Numbered from the stretch's first letter, positions 35,903 through 49,040 are shown. The stretch: 64,000 nt of DNA from Prillingera fragicola (GCA_002335605.1 BEDY01000001.1:1984001-2048000), one strand, 5' to 3'. The notes: a model not told the origin generated them from the letters alone. A program made the numbers and translations.

Positions 35903-37087
35903 TGTCTGGCTTGTCAGCGGATGGAGATGCGGTGATGGGCAGGCGCGACGTACTGGTGGTGAGAGTGAGTGGAGTAGTTAGCGGACACCAGTAGTGGGGC
36001 CTTGTGTTGTTGCACTGCCTTCGCAGTGGGTGGCACGTGAAGCTGGAATGTGAAGGTGGTGAGGTGTGGTGAGTGGTGGCGAGTGGTGGCACGCGGTCGA
36101 CTGTGGGTAGGTGCCAAGACGTCGTCGCATGGTGCCCAGACTTTATAGGATTTGCTGCTGGGGCGAAGATAACAACACTGGTGCATACGTTGTGCCAAGC
36201 AAGGAGAGTGCGTTGCCGATTGCCATCAAAGCAATGCTCAGCGGCACGCGGTCCGCCCGCGGCGGGCCAACACAGTCGGCGCGTGACTTTTGCTTTGCCC
36301 GTCACGCCGCGGCCAAGAGGTGCTCCCAAGCGCGCGCCACGTCGCGCCACGGCGTATTGTGAAGAAATACGAAGCCTGTGCATACGCACAGAGGTTGAGG
36401 CTCGGGAGGACAAGCCGTGGTGCGGCCACAAAGCAGGCGGATTCCCCGGTAAACCAAGGAATCACGCAATGGGGGTGAAACGGGGCCCATTTGCGGAGCA
36501 CACGGAGGTCGAAAGATAAGACGTTCGCGTACCTCAGCGACCATTCTCGCGATCCGATTGGAACGTCGCGTTCAATAGTGCGGAACGAGCGGACTTGACG
36601 GACATATTGCATGCATACACCACTCAGAAAAACGTGCGTCTCTGCACCACAGAACCCAGCAACATGCACTGTTGGCCGCGGGCCGATGGTTACTACGCCG
36701 ACTTGAGCTCCTGGCCGCGGCCAGTCCTTTCGTAGCAACATTTGACCGATGCTGTCCAGAATAGCAGTCCGGAACGACGGATATAATGCCCTGAGAGTAC
36801 CTGCAGTCCAATTCACGGCGACAGGCGAGTCATTCGTAGTGAGAACCACAGGTCAAACGACGACGAGGTCAAAGACACTGTCGAGGTCAAATGTCTCCCA
36901 GCCCTCTTGGCACATCTTGAATCTTTGACCCTCGGGATCATCCGAAACGCAGGCACGGTTCCCCCTCACCAGGCCACGCGACTCTCACGTGTCAGTCTCC
37001 CACGGTCGCTCTCACTCAACTGTCAACAACAGTCACTACCTCGACAAATGCACGCATCTTTCACACATCCACAATCCAGACACGACA
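35903..37087. other. Divergent intergenic region, 1.2 kb
   Basis: Between the orphan (minus) and DAD2 (plus). An open frame on the minus strand at 36238-36849 spans 203 codons but has no domain and no start context. The DAD2 side (36950-37080) is C/A-rich leader. Confidence 0.5.
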
Positions 37088-37684
37088 ATGTCAAGCAAAC
37101 CCTCCCTTGGCGGCAGTGGATCAAAGACAATACGCCCCTCAGCGGGCGGCGCGACAGATATTGCCTCATTGCCGACGTCGCTGCAGCTCTTGCATCAGAA
37201 GCAACAAGAACACTCGGGCCTCCTCGCGCTCAAGGAGGCGAGCGGCAACTTGGTCCAGCGGGTGGAGAAGCTGAGTGAGATGACGCATGTTATGGCAGAT
37301 GGCGGAGAAGGTGAGTCTGGATTTGGGGAGGGCCTCGCTTCCCATTGGGGCCAGACGTGGTCTTCTCTGTGACTCTGGGCGATGAGTGCTGATGAACAGC
37401 TGTTGGCAAAGTCATGCAGAACTGGGGCTACATTTTCGACATTCTCGCAAAGATCAGTGAGTCAACGTTCCGCCCTCATGCGCAGTCTCTGCCTCACCAA
37501 CAGCCCATATGGCCGACTTGCTAGCACTGCACCTTCGCCTCGCGAGACTAACGACCCAGACGTCCCCGAAGCCCAAGACCACGACGACATGGAGCCCGTC
37601 CCACAAATGGTCCGTATGCCCTTCGAGGATCCTGACGCCCCAAAGGGAAAGGCAGCGCCGGGAGAGGCTCAGGCGCATGCGTGA
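37088..37684 (+). CDS. DAD2: DASH/Dam1 kinetochore complex subunit Dad2
   Basis: Subunit of the ring complex that links kinetochores to microtubule ends in fungi. Exons 37088-37310, 37400-37456 and 37560-37684, 134 residues. The conserved helical core reads LQLLHQKQQEHSGLLALKEA, LVQRVEKLSEMTHVMADGGE, AVGKVMQNWGYIFDILAKI. The last exon gives the family's conserved end MEPVPQMVRMPFEDPDAP. A 103-nt intron (37457-37559) ending in ctaacgacccag is the only join that links both parts in frame; the nearer acceptor at 37503 leads to an unrelated basic frame. Length is typical of basidiomycete Dad2, which carries a Ser/Gly-rich N-terminal piece. Confidence 0.88.
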
Positions 37685-38092
37685 GCGGCTGGTTGTGCGT
37701 GAGCTGCTGGTTTGCGCTGCTTTCCAAGGCATCGAGGGAGGGGGTCAGCGCAACGCCAGCGCTTTAGAGTGTATTTCTATGTGCTACTACATCTACCCGG
37801 GGAGGATCTGGAGGTCACAGACCTGTTTGGCCGACTATGCGGAAGGTCTATTTTGCATTAACGCTTGACCTGACCTCATCTGACTCATGTCGCTCTATGA
37901 TAGCCCTGTTCTACGGCGATAGGGGCGTCTGAGCCTACTCAGTACAGCTGCAAGATCGGCAGGGGTTTCACATAACCTTACTGACGTGCCGAATGCGAGA
38001 CGCGCCGCGAGCGGACAAGTAAAAAGCGTAATGGCATAACGAACATCTATACGGGTTGGGGGTTGCTACTAACTCTCTCGTCTCTCTCGACT
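37685..38092. other. Convergent 3' region
   Basis: 408 bp between the stops of DAD2 and the DnaJ-X gene. No gene or RNA recognised. Confidence 0.55.
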
Positions 38093-39781
38093 CTACGCCT
38101 TCTCAGCGGGCGGCGACGGCGTGACCTTCTCCTTCTCCGTGGCGGCCTTCTTCTTGTCCGCCTTCTGGGCCTTCTTCTTCTTGCCCGCGGCGTTCTGGAC
38201 CAGACGCTCCAGCTCGCGGCGCTCCTCATCGTCCTCGTCGGCGAGCACTGCGTTGAAGATGCCTCCAATGCTCATAATGGCCTTTGCGCGGCGGAGCGCA
38301 ACGTCCTTTGACAGGTTGGGCTCGTACAGGACATTGTCGACGACGGGGCCGAGAATGTTGGTCACCTCCCAGCGGGTCGCGCGCCAAGTCGTCAAAAGCA
38401 TCTTGCCTGACAGCTCCTCGGCGAGCGCCTCCATCTCCTCCGGCGTGGCGTTGCCCTTGGCCTCGAGACGCTCCATGTCCTGCATGGCAGCCTGGACAGA
38501 CATGCTGTAGTTGTTAGCAATGAAGCATTCTGCAGCCACCAAGGCACTCACGCCGAACCGAGCAACCCAAAGCCCTCGTTCATCATGCGTCCCTTCTCCT
38601 TGAGACGACCAAAGAAGCCACCGCCAAAGAACTTTTTGCTCTTGACAAAGTTGCCGGCACGGGTAACGTAGACCTGACCAATGGTGTGGAGCATCTCGAC
38701 ACCAAACGACTCAAGCTTGAGGTCCTCGGCCTCAGTCTTGAGACGCTCCTCGAACGCGCGGGTCTCGGGGTCGTTGGCGTCGCCAGCGTGCTTGGCTTCG
38801 ACAAAGGGGCGGATACGGGAGACAAGCTTGCGAGTGAGCTCGTCGATACGAGCCTTGCGGTCCTTCTCCTTGGCCGCCTCAAGCTCCTCGAGCTTGGCCT
38901 TCTGCTCGGGAGTGAGCTTGGGCTTGCCCTTCTTGTCGTCCTTGGCCGTGTTGTTCGGCATGTGGTGGCCAATCTCGGTTCCGGTCTCGGCACCGTGGGT
39001 CGACGAAGCGGCGCTGGCCTCGGCAGCAGGAGTTGCGGAGGGCACGGGGGTGGCAACACCGTCAGCCTTGGCACCGGCAGCAGCGGCAGCGGGAGGGGCG
39101 GCCGCAGGAGCAGTGGCAGGAGCAGCGGCGCCGGCCTCAGCAGTCTGGGCAGCAGCAGGCGAGCCCTCAACGGGAGCGTCGGCAGCAGCAGCGCCACCGG
39201 CCTTGGCTGCCTCCATCTCGGCGCGCTCCTCGGGGGTCATGACAGCGTCCATAGTGCTGGTAAAGTCCTTGACAAGCGCAATCTCGCCAATGTAGTCGTA
39301 GAACGCCTCTGCAGTCGCCATCAGCACAGACCTTGCGAGATTCAAACTTTTCTGGCACCGGGCAATGCCGATGTGCCTACGCACCGCCACCAAACAGCTT
39401 GGAGAAGATCTCCTGGGGGTCCTCCATCTGATTCTCGGGCTGGTTCATGCCCGCGCGGCCGACCTTGTCGTAGAACGCGCGCGTGTCGCTGACGGACAGA
39501 ATCTGGTACGCCTCGCCAATCTCCTTGAACTTGCCCTCGGCCTCGGGCGACGGGTTCTTGTCGGGGTGCCACTGGGTAGGGGGTTAGTATAATGAGTGCC
39601 AAGGTGGGCGAGGAGGCTCACTTTGATAGCCTGCTTGCGGTATGCCTTTTTCAACCTGGTGGCGAGCGGGGTGGTTAGTGGCTGTGCTGCATTTGTGCTG
39701 CTTGCGTTGTGCTCACTCAATCTCCGTGCAGTCAAACTTGACGCCCAACAGGTCGTAGAGCTCGGTATCCTTGGGAGGCAT
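38093..39781 (-). CDS. J-domain co-chaperone with DnaJ-X domain (Caj1/Djp1 type)
   Basis: Hsp40 that activates cytosolic Hsp70; relatives in yeast act in membrane and peroxisomal protein import. Exons in gene order: 39781-39717, 39655-39622, 39571-39385, 39308-38552 and 38504-38093, 484 residues. The J domain starts at residue 6 (TELYDLLGV) and has the essential HPD in IKWHPDKNP, then [24 protein letters not shown]. There is no zinc finger. A region of Ala/Glu/Pro follows (about residues 140-230), then the DnaJ-X domain ([60 protein letters not shown]). The C-terminus is Lys-rich ([19 protein letters not shown]). The J-domain plus X-domain pair is diagnostic of the Caj1/Djp1 group. Confidence 0.92.
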
Positions 39782-40534
39782 CGTGTGTGGTCGGGGTGTC
39801 GGAGAAGGGAGGGAGTGGGACAGGTAAACAGTAAAAGAGGGTGATAATCGACAGTCTGAAGGAAGTTGAAAACAATGACCTGATAAAACGCGGCGGCCAG
39901 CAGAGACCAACGACAGGGAAGACAGGGAAGACGAGGGGATTACGTATACTCTTGCCACGTGGTATTCCGCAGTCTCCGGCCCAGTGGCCAAAGAGCGGAA
40001 GGATAAAATAATCCCGCTAATGATTGCTGCGCACACTCCATTGGGCTAATGAAATCAATACTAAATGAATTTGTAATTAGACGCAGCGACGGTGGCTGAC
40101 TGTGCGTGCGCAGCAACATGAAAGACTGTGCCTGAACCTCGCCCACTGTACACCTTCCCCCCACCCGCAGTGCTGCGGCGGCGGCGGCGGCCTCACCCGC
40201 AGTCAATGCACCGTAGTTTATCCTCTTGCTGCTGCGCATTCATCACTCGGTCTGCTTCCTCGCATCCCACAGGTATTCAGGCTGCCTTTTCTTCTCATTC
40301 TCGTTCTCTCTCTCTCATCCCAATCCCAATCACGCACTCGCCGCACTACGTCAAACACCATTTTATAATCTCGTCAAATTGCGCATGGCGTGTGGAGACA
40401 TCCACTGGCCCCGACTGCCCGGATCATCCTCCTCCCTTGCCACCATTTCACCCCCACCTTGTTCGCGCCGCCAAGCCAGTTTGTCCCAATAATGTTGCCA
40501 TAATTGCCTTACTTTGCCCACAAGCAACCCGCAA
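39782..40534. promoter_or_regulatory. Divergent promoter region between the DnaJ-X and EST1/SMG6-like genes
   Basis: 753 bp. The middle (39985-40085) is AT-rich and the plus-strand side (40250-40330) is a C/T-rich leader. A short GGC/GCC run occurs near 40172-40190. No gene seen. Confidence 0.5.
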
Positions 40535-43500
40535 ATGGAGCACTCTTCCACCATGGCTGGCCCGTCTCGGGTCCACCATGCACCCGATCCCCTCGCAGAA
40601 CGCATCATCGCCATGCAGCGAAAGAATGTCTCGGCCACTTCGAGGTGGGTAGTCGCGTGCCGTAATGGTGTTGACGTTGGACACTCATCTGATAACCACA
40701 GTCACGCACCCCGTCGCATTGAGCGCACCCTCGACTATGACGACGAGCTCGTGCGCTTGCAGGCATCCAAGCCTCTGCGTAGGGACGCACGCGGCGAAAG
40801 TGAGCGCTCTCGCCGAGACAAGTCTAGCGACTTTGATCGCGGACCAACTGGCTCGAGGTCTGGCAAGCAGCTGTACGACCCTTCGTTGGCGCCACTCCCA
40901 CGCCGAGTAGACGTTCCGACCTCTCCCGCGGCTCCTGCTGCTGTCAAGGACGATCGGCGCCGGGAGGCAGGCGCACCGCGGAGAAAGCTGTTCGACCCGG
41001 CAGAAGTGCCGCCCCCTTTGTCCCCCCGATCTCGTCGAGAACACGATGGCAGCAGGCGTCTGTTTGATCCAGACGCACCCGGACCGTCATCATCTCGCAA
41101 ACTCTTTGATCCTGCGGTGCACGATCCCGTCCAGTTTCGGCAGCACGACACTCTCGCGCCACCGAGCTCCCGCTCATCCATGTTGCGACGCTCCTCGCCC
41201 GGCATCCGCTCTCCCGAAGAGCAGGCTGACCGCGATCGCGAGCGCCGAAGACGCAAGGAGGGCAGCGAACGCGGCAGCAGCCATCCAAGTCGCCGCAAGG
41301 ATTCCTCGGATGCACGCAGCAAAGGGAGCAGGAGCAGCGAAGGAAGCGAGAGCTTCAAGGATCGCGAGCGCGGCCGCGGCGAAGGCGACTCTGGTGCCAA
41401 GGCGTATCTTCGTGCTTCCTACAAGGAGATTCTGGCACTCGAGCAGAGCCTCACCGAGATGCACCGCAAGATGGCTGCCGACCCGGAGGCCGGTATCCGT
41501 GTCTTATTGGACTCGCCAAGCCAGCTGGCCCGCGAGGGCAAGCCGGCCAGCGACGAGAGCCTTGCGTGGGCCGAGCTTGTCTCGATGCACAAGGAACTCG
41601 CAGTGTGTCACAATAATTTTCTCAAACTCGCTCTGGACCCCAAAGTGCCTCCCGGTCTGCGGCCACTGCCTGTCAAGTACAACATTCCTGTGCGGCTCTG
41701 GCAGACAGGCTTTCACCTGATTCTCGAGCGCCTTCGTTTCGCCTGGATGTCGCACAGCCCCATGGCCCTCGATCTTCTCACCGATTTCATTTACGACGCG
41801 TACCAGTTCTATACTGAGCTCCTCGAGGACCAGACCCTCATCAGCTTTCGCACGGCCTGGATTGAGGCTCTTGGTGACCTGGCGCGCTACCGTATGGCCG
41901 TTGCGAGTGCCCTCATTCCCGACACACCGAAACGGAAACGATCGACAGACGCTTCGACGGACGAGGACGAGGCCGCCGTTTCCTCCGGTGCCAGTATTGG
42001 CCAGGAGGTGGCAGACAACTGGGACGTCGAGGAGAAAGAGACCTGGCGCACAACTGCCCGCGACTGGTACGCCATGGGTATCACTGAGAAACCCGGAGAG
42101 GGCAGGTTGCACCACCACCTTGCCCTGCTTTGCCGTGATGTGCGAGGCCAGGAGGGACGCGCGCTCTACCACTTTGCCAAGAGTCTCACAGCGTCTCATC
42201 CGTTTGAGACGTCGCGTGAATCGGTTCTTCCCCTGTTTGACTCGCAGTTGCAGTATCAGCGGGCCGCGCCTGAAGCCACGGCAATGGACCTCTTTGTGCG
42301 GCTGCACGGCATGCTGTTCACAAAGATTCAGCTCGACGACTTTCCCCTTGTCATGAGCCGGTTCATGGAACGGCTTGAGGAGGACGCAAGTCTTGACGGC
42401 GTCAGCCGCAAGGCGTGCATCACGCAGGTCGACTGGCTCCTGATGGGTGTCGTCAACATTACCGCATTGTTGCAGTTTGGCTCCGAGGCCGGCCTAATTC
42501 GCAAGGCTCTAGCGCAAGAGGGGGTGAGCCGGCGACGTCAGCAAGTCGACGTCGATGAGACTGAGGCTACTGGCGACGCCGACGGCGACGAGGCCGAAGA
42601 CGGAGGCGCACGAGTTGAGGAGCCGCTACCCGTGCCGTTGCCCTCGGACGCTCCCCCACACCAATCGTTCCTCCACGGTCTCGACCTCGCCTTTGCTGTC
42701 CTCACCTTCGCGTTTGCCCACCCATGGCGACAGCAGGGACTATACCAGGTGCTCAACCCATACTTGACAATCTTCCTCACCTTTCTTGCGACCATCTTTC
42801 GGCAGCCAGCTGCCGGCTCGGCTCTCCTGGCACATGTACCCTGGCGCCTCTTCGCCGACTGGATCAACGCCATGGGCGTCGAGGTGCAACCCGAGGGCCG
42901 CCTCATCGGCCCCGCGCCGCTCCCAGAGGACTGGGCCATGCGCGGAATGGAATGGATTGGACGGCGCGTTTACGAGCGCGGTTTCTGGAAACCCAAGGCG
43001 ACCTCGCGTGGATCCTCTGGTGGCCCCGCCATGCCCCGCGTCGGCGAGCGGTTCCAGTCCGAGATGGACGTCCTCCTTGCCAACTTTGACTCGGCCCTCG
43101 ACATTACCGAGGGTGTGGTCGATGAGGTGGAGGGTGCGGATCTCACAGACGGTCCCGTTGCCGTCAACGAGCGTAGGCGGAAGCGCGTTGCATGGGCTGC
43201 AGGCGTGCTCGCGCAGTATGTCGAGGGCTTCGATGTCGAAGACGGCCGTGTGGTCGTGCGTGGAGCTCTCGCTGCTGCCATTGATGCGGCAGAGGCAAAG
43301 AAGGCCGCCGAGCTTGCCGAGGAAGAGCGCCGCAAGGTGCCTTCCCCCGCACTCGACATTGAGGACTTGGGCGCCGAGTCGGACGAAGAGGGTGACGACC
43401 CTGAGCTGGCTGTCCTGCGCGAACGCCGCGGCCACCTCCGCGACATTCTCAAGGAGCCCAGACGTTCGCCTGCCCCGCGCGTGTCGAGGAAGCTTCGCCA

Positions 43501-44124
43501 GCCGCGCAGCCAGCACAAGGTTGTACCGGGCTACACGATCCTTATCTTTGACACCAACGTGCTCCTTTCGGCCCTGGGATTGTTCTCCAAGGTCGTCGAG
43601 GGCGGGCAGTGGAGTGTCATTGTGCCTCTTCCGGGTGAGTTGTGGAACAGCCAACTGCAGAGCCATGCTAACGTTTACCAGTGGTGACCGAACTGGATGG
43701 TTTGTCAAAGAACCCGCCCCCGCTGGGCTCCGAAGCCCAAGCAGCGGTATCGTATCTCGAGGCGCGCATTCGCACGCACGCGCTGTGCCTCAAGATCCAA
43801 ACGACTCGCGGCAACTATCTGACCGACCTGCTCATCCGTGCCGAGCACCTCGACTTCCAGCGTGGTGGGCGCAACGGGTCGCACGCCAATGGCAATGCTG
43901 TGAACGACGGGCGGACCATGGACGACATGATCCTGCACGTCGCCGAGTTTCAGCAGCAGCACTTTGTCGACCGCTCGGGATTGCTGGGCATGCACGGCGG
44001 TGCGCAGGGTGCGACGCAGGTGTTGCTCGTCACGTTTGACCGCAACTTGCGGCTCAAGGCGAGGGCGCGCGGGGTCGATGCCGCGGATGAAAAGGAGATG
44101 GCGGCGATCTTGGGGCGGGGATGA
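40535..44124 (+). CDS. EST1/SMG6-like protein with C-terminal PIN nuclease domain
   Basis: Relative of SMG6/EST1A, which cuts nonsense-containing mRNA and binds telomerase. Exons 40535-40644, 40702-43634 and 43682-44124, 1161 residues. The first 290 residues are Arg/Ser-rich and disordered, with repeated KLFDP-type pieces. The EST1/14-3-3-like helical region follows (about 290-560): YKEILALEQSLTEMHRKMA, NIPVRLWQTGFHLILERLRFA, ARDWYAMGITEKPGEGRLHHHLA, the last being a hallmark. The PIN domain starts near residue 975 with YTILIFDTNVLLSALG, has VVTELDGL, DDMILHVA and ends VTFDRNLRLKARARGV, so the acidic catalytic residues are present. Intron 1 (57 nt) contains no stop; intron 2 restores PLPVVTELDGL. 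A very long middle exon (2933 nt) is unusual here. Confidence 0.92.
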
Positions 44125-44535
44125 GAGATGAGGATGATATGTAGCACAACGTGGACACTGTGTGGCATAAGGGTAGCCGTATGCATTAGTTATTACTTGC
44201 ATATGGGAAACGATTAGTTGTGCATGACATGGCCAACGGGCTCGCAGGCCACCTCATTAAGTGCGTAGAGACTGTGGCACATCTTGACCCGCAACGTTCA
44301 TTCCAGCCACCCCTCCTCAGTGGCTCTGCCTCTCCTGCCCCCTGCTCAAGTAAAGTAATGCACATAGAGTGATACAGTAATAAGCCACTTGGGCGATGCG
44401 ATGCGGTGCAGTGATGCAGTCTAGCCGCGCGCTAATCTACACAAATAGTCGTTTCACACGGTGTGGCGTCGTTTTTGCGATTTGAACATGTGCTAGGTGT
44501 TGTATTGGTTCTTGCTGTGCCGAGGTGGGGATTGT
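44125..44535. other. Convergent 3' region
   Basis: 411 bp between the SMG6-like and Stealth-type genes. A T-loop-like string near 44480 was checked and does not belong to a tRNA. Nothing else seen. Confidence 0.55.
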
Positions 44536-47052
44536 TCAAGGCTTGCCAGAGTCCTCCTCAATCACCAACTCCTCTTCTCCGGACCCATCCCACTTCCACC
44601 GCTTCCGCTCCCAGCGCACATACGGCGACTCGCCGCCAAAGAGCTTTTCCATCCAGCGCTGCATGCTCAAGCGGACGTACCCCTTGGTGTCATCGGGCTG
44701 GTCGTCGTTGATACACAGCAGCGCGAGACGCGGGTTCTGCGCGACTTCCTTGACGGCCTTGGCAAACTGAAGCACGTTGTGGACCATGGAAAACTTTGAC
44801 GGCGTCGAGCCGTATACGTACGCGTAGCGTGAGAGGAGCTTTACGCAGTAGTTTTGGAGGTTGACCGAGCCGTCCTCGGCTGCGGGTGCGCCAGCCCAGA
44901 CATCCTGGCCTGCGCGGACGTTGTGCGCGAGCGAAAAGTTGGCCTCTTGCCAGGTTGGCGTGAGGGGGAGGAAGGGCTCGGTGCGTTCCCAGCGAGCTTC
45001 GAGAATCTCCTCGCCGTTCTCGTCACGCCGCGGGGCAGGGCGAGCTTGGGGGTAGAAGACCGCGTCCTCGGCCGGCAAGAACGCGGACAGACCACGCTCG
45101 CCCGAGGCGGTCACCAGTGCAGTGATGAGGCAGTCGCCGCAATAGTACTTGTCAAAGGTGAGGCTCTTGAACATGTCCACGGCGGAAATGTCAGCGTTCG
45201 AGTCAAAGAAGCCAGGAGGGAGACAGGCGTTGATGTCAAACAAGCACTCGGTGCTCTCCTTGCCCTCAGCCTTGGCCGAGTCGTACGGCAAGTGGCCATC
45301 AAAGCTGGTAAAGTGCATGGCAGTGTTCTTTGGCAGCTCCCAGCCAAAGTGGCGCATAATCTTCTCGACGTCATCCTTGGTCGAGCGCGGACCCTGACGG
45401 ACGTGCACAATGTCGCCGACGGGTCCCTCGAGGGGCACACCGAGTGCGTGACGGATCTCGGACCGCGCCTCGGCGCCCCACACCCCGCTCGTGCCGCCGA
45501 GGCGGGCGACGGCCCACGACCAGAGGAGGCCCTCGCGCCACCGCTCCATGCCGACGTGAGCGACCATCCAGGTCGTGCTGACGTCGGCTAGTCCGCGCTT
45601 CGACTCGCGGAACCCGCGGGTCGCGGCGAGGCTCAGCGGTTCGGCAAACATGATTGCGGCCTCGTGGGCGACTGCGCGCGTGAGGCCGCGGGGAATGTGC
45701 GAGCCGTACGGCCGCTTGCGCTTGGGGAACCGCTCGGCGATGATGACGGCTGCATGCTGGAGACCACCCCACTCGCCGGCGTCGTTCTTGAGATGATCAG
45801 GGAGCTCAGGAGGGACCAAGAGACCGATGGCGAGGCGCTGTACGACGCCAAAGACGGGGTGGTGAAAGTCGGACGTCGCGTGGCCGCGGACAAAGAACAT
45901 GTCGTCGTTGGACATGACACTAAAGGGTGCGTAAGTCGCCGAACGAGGCTCTGCCACTCACAAGTTCTCGCCGAGTCCATGGAGGTATGCCACACGACTC
46001 TCAATCGCAAAGCTGTTAAAGGTTGGTAGAGCGACCTTTTGCCAGACGTCCTCCTTCTTGCTCTTGATACTGGCGGCAAGCGCGCCATTGGTGTCTCGAG
46101 GAAGACGGAAGATTTCTGGGTGAAAGTGCCACCGAAGGTTGCCCTTGTTCTCCCAGTCGAGCCACTCTGGAATCTGACCCATGCGCCATGCACCAGTGCT
46201 TCTGTTGTCCGGGGTGACAAGGCCGTACTCGTTGGCATCAAAGTCGAATGCGGCCGAAACAAGGTGAATGTTACGAACACGCTCACCAAAGGCCAAAGCG
46301 CCGCTGCGGACCGCACCCCGCAGCTCGCCATTGTCCCGCCAATGGCGAGTGTGGCCCTTGAGTTCAATCCCTTCCATTTGAGACTTGGCCTCCAGGGCCT
46401 TGGCGAGATAGGGGGAGGTTGAGTTGACAAAGAGGTAAACAAGATCGAAGCGGGAAGGGGCATGGTTGATATAACCCGGCAACGTGCCCGTAACATAAAA
46501 CTGCTTGAGATGGTTGAGAGGCATGCGCGTGTCGACTTCAGGGAGGAGTCGTATCGCTTCGGGCAAAGGCGACTGCACTGGCAAGAGAACATGTGACGTG
46601 TCCTGGAGTGTCAAGGTGGCATTGTCTGCCACCTGGAACATGTGGTCCAACGCCTCGTCAGACGCCTTGTCGGGGCGGTTGTCGCTCAGGTCCGCTACAC
46701 GTCTGCTTGTCCAGTTATCGGGCAAGATAATGTTGAATGTTGAAAATGAACACATCAAGACAAACGTGAACGCGACAAAGGCTGCCAAGGTGGTAAATAC
46801 AAGGCGTGGCCGCCGTCGGCGGCTGGCCATTGTCTTGACATAGCCGAAACAGCTAGATATCCCCAGCTCGGGGTCGTCCCCCATGCCGCCGTCGGGGCTG
46901 TCTGATCGGGGCAGTGGACGCGACCCTATTGTGCTGTTGCGCCTGCTGTGGGCAGACGTGTCTTTGTCCTCAAAATCGTCTCCACTAGACTGACGAACAG
47001 GACGGTACTCTCTGTGCGGTCTTGTTGAGCTGCCAAAGAGGGACCAGGCCAT
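44536..47052 (-). CDS. XPT1: Stealth-family sugar phosphotransferase, Xpt1-like
   Basis: Type II Golgi membrane enzyme of the Stealth family, which moves sugar-1-phosphate groups; the Cryptococcus member Xpt1 transfers xylose-phosphate to mannose on O-glycans. Exons in gene order: 47052-45962 and 45919-44536, 824 residues. A cytosolic N-terminus of 80 residues precedes one membrane helix (about 84-108). Stealth regions: FDLVYLFVNSTSP (CR1, near 202), RHWRDNGELRGAVRSG and NIHLVSAAFDFD (CR2), PTFNSFAIESRVAYLHGLGE then FVMSNDDMFF across the single intron, and later HVGMERWREGLLW with HALGVPLEGP. The NDDMFF acidic triad and RDNGELR are the family hallmarks. N-glycosylation sequons occur in the lumenal part. 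Substrate is inferred from Cryptococcus only. Confidence 0.88.
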
Positions 47053-48980
47053 GACGGGTGGATGTGAATGTGGTGATTGATGAAGAGAACGCGACGGTCG
47101 AGTAGCGCTGCTTGCTCGTCTGTCGCTGAGTGGTTGCTTATAATAGACTGAGTGTTTGGGATAGAGGGCTGCGGACTGCTGCGATCGTGTGCCACACGAT
47201 TCAGCTGCACAGTTGGAATGGACGAGTGGCAGCCAAGAGAGGGCAGAAAGGAGAGGTAGCGCAGTAGTCGCAACGTACGCAGCGAGTAGATCCTGCGAAT
47301 GGTGAAAGAAGGGAGGACAGACAAAAGAAAGCTGGTCGTGTGCCGGCGGTGATGTAGGCCGACTATGCTACAATATGGGATATCAAGCTACATAGCTCGA
47401 GGGTATGCCAAGACACTGTAAACGACAATGCTCGGCGCACGGCGCAAGCATCAGGCGCTGGAGCAGCAAACTTTGAGACGAACAGAAAGGGTAGGTGCAA
47501 GGGAGGCCGCACAGGTTGCTTGCGGGGTCCGTCACAAGACCACTTTGCCGCAGCCTAGCAACCGGCGAGTCGTGAAGGGCGACCGCCGCAGACGGCGGCG
47601 CACGAACTCGACGCGGGGATACGCAACGCGTAGCGTCATTTGGCCCTGGCTTGTACTGGTGGGCGCAGTGTGCATGCACGCCGACGGGCACGGCCGAGCA
47701 GGGGCCAGTGCAAGGGGTCACCTTGCATATGCTGAGCGCTGCGGGGGCCGACAGCTGCGGCGAAGGGAACGCAGTGCCGCAGGACAGTGGAGGATGCGCG
47801 GCGCCGGAGTAGAATTATTTTGGCGCATCGGACCTACGCCGCAGTCGGGGGTGACCCTACCCCTTGCACGCCAACGACCGCCCAGAGACTCGGTGTCGGG
47901 TTTCCCTCTGCTCGGCCGCCTCTTCATTCTGCGTAGATGTGCCACTGATCTTGGCGACTGCGCGTGCACTCAGGGTGAGAAAGAAATCAACTCACTACTA
48001 CGGCCGCGCGCCGTCGTGCCCTGCAGACTATTCTGGTGACGATTGCATGGATGCATTGACAAGGATCTGGTAGCACGAGGCTGCAATCTGCAGCTTGCAG
48101 TGCTGACTGCAGTCCCTGCTTGCCTCCCGCTTTGCTGCTGGTGTTGGTGGTCCAAGTCACTGCGATTACTGCGCAGTAAGGGACAGGGGGTCAAACACCC
48201 GCCAGAACGAGCAGCACAAGATTATAGGTCGTGAGTTCGCAGAGAGCCAAGATTGCAGGGTTGTGCCCACCTTTAAACGGCACACGCTATGCGTTTCATG
48301 CTCCCAAATATCAGATTCAGTACTAGTCACACGACCATGATACAAAGACACAAACATGCAAACAAGCAACCAAGTCCTGATAACAGTCCCCGTCACCCTC
48401 TTGCCCTACTGTATGTCAACCTGCTGCTGCACGCCATGCCTTCCCTGCAAGCCTGCACCCTGTGAGCTGTGAGCTGTGAGATAATGACATCGTGCACGCA
48501 CTCCCTCGCGTACTAACTGAGACCACTCGTGGGCCGACGCCAAGCAGACATAGGCAGCCCAAGTCGCTTCGCACCTACCCTTCCAGCTTCTCGAGCCTAT
48601 CAATCCGGAACCAAATAGTTCTTTGAAGGGCCTAACTCTTTGAAGGCCTGCCGGAGCTGCCCCTAGCCTACCCCCACGGTAGGCCTGCCACTTTCGCCTA
48701 AACCATTTTGTTTCCGGGCGCACTCGATTTCCAAGTAACTGGTCACATGTCTGAACAGGTGGCAAGAGCATCATTGGCGACCATTGACGACCTTGACGAG
48801 CATTACGACGTCCATGCCTCTGGAGGTGTCTGTCGTAGGCCCATGTGGCCTTTCGTGCTCACCGCAGGCCACGCATGCAAGACAACGTAATTAAGGAATA
48901 GCGGATACGATGAGCGAGGGCGCGCCATAGCAGTGCCGAGCCGCCAGGTCGCGGCTCTCCCTGTCCCCGTGGAACAGTCT

Positions 48981-49040
48981 GGACGACATTAGCTGCAGAC
49001 TACATCGACTGGGCGACACTAGCAGCAGACTACATCGTGC
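48981..49040 (+). repeat. 30-bp imperfect tandem duplication
   Basis: Two adjacent 30-base units share 25 or so positions, both containing AGCAGACTACATCG or a one-base variant (CTGCAGACTACATCG). It lies in the gene-poor block with no coding frame over it. Confidence 0.8.

Noticed and set aside
35427..36431. 334-codon minus-strand frame over the orphan gene
   Set aside because: It overlaps the 141-residue gene in another frame and is His/Thr/Pro/Arg-rich, as expected for a shadow frame.
37504..37868. Basic reading frame after the second DAD2 intron if the nearest acceptor is used
   Set aside because: It gives an Arg-rich sequence unlike Dad2, while the acceptor at 37559 gives the conserved VRMPFED ending in frame.
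44455..44500. tRNA-like T-loop string (CATGTTCAAATCGC on the minus strand)
   Set aside because: No acceptor, D or anticodon stems can be placed around it.
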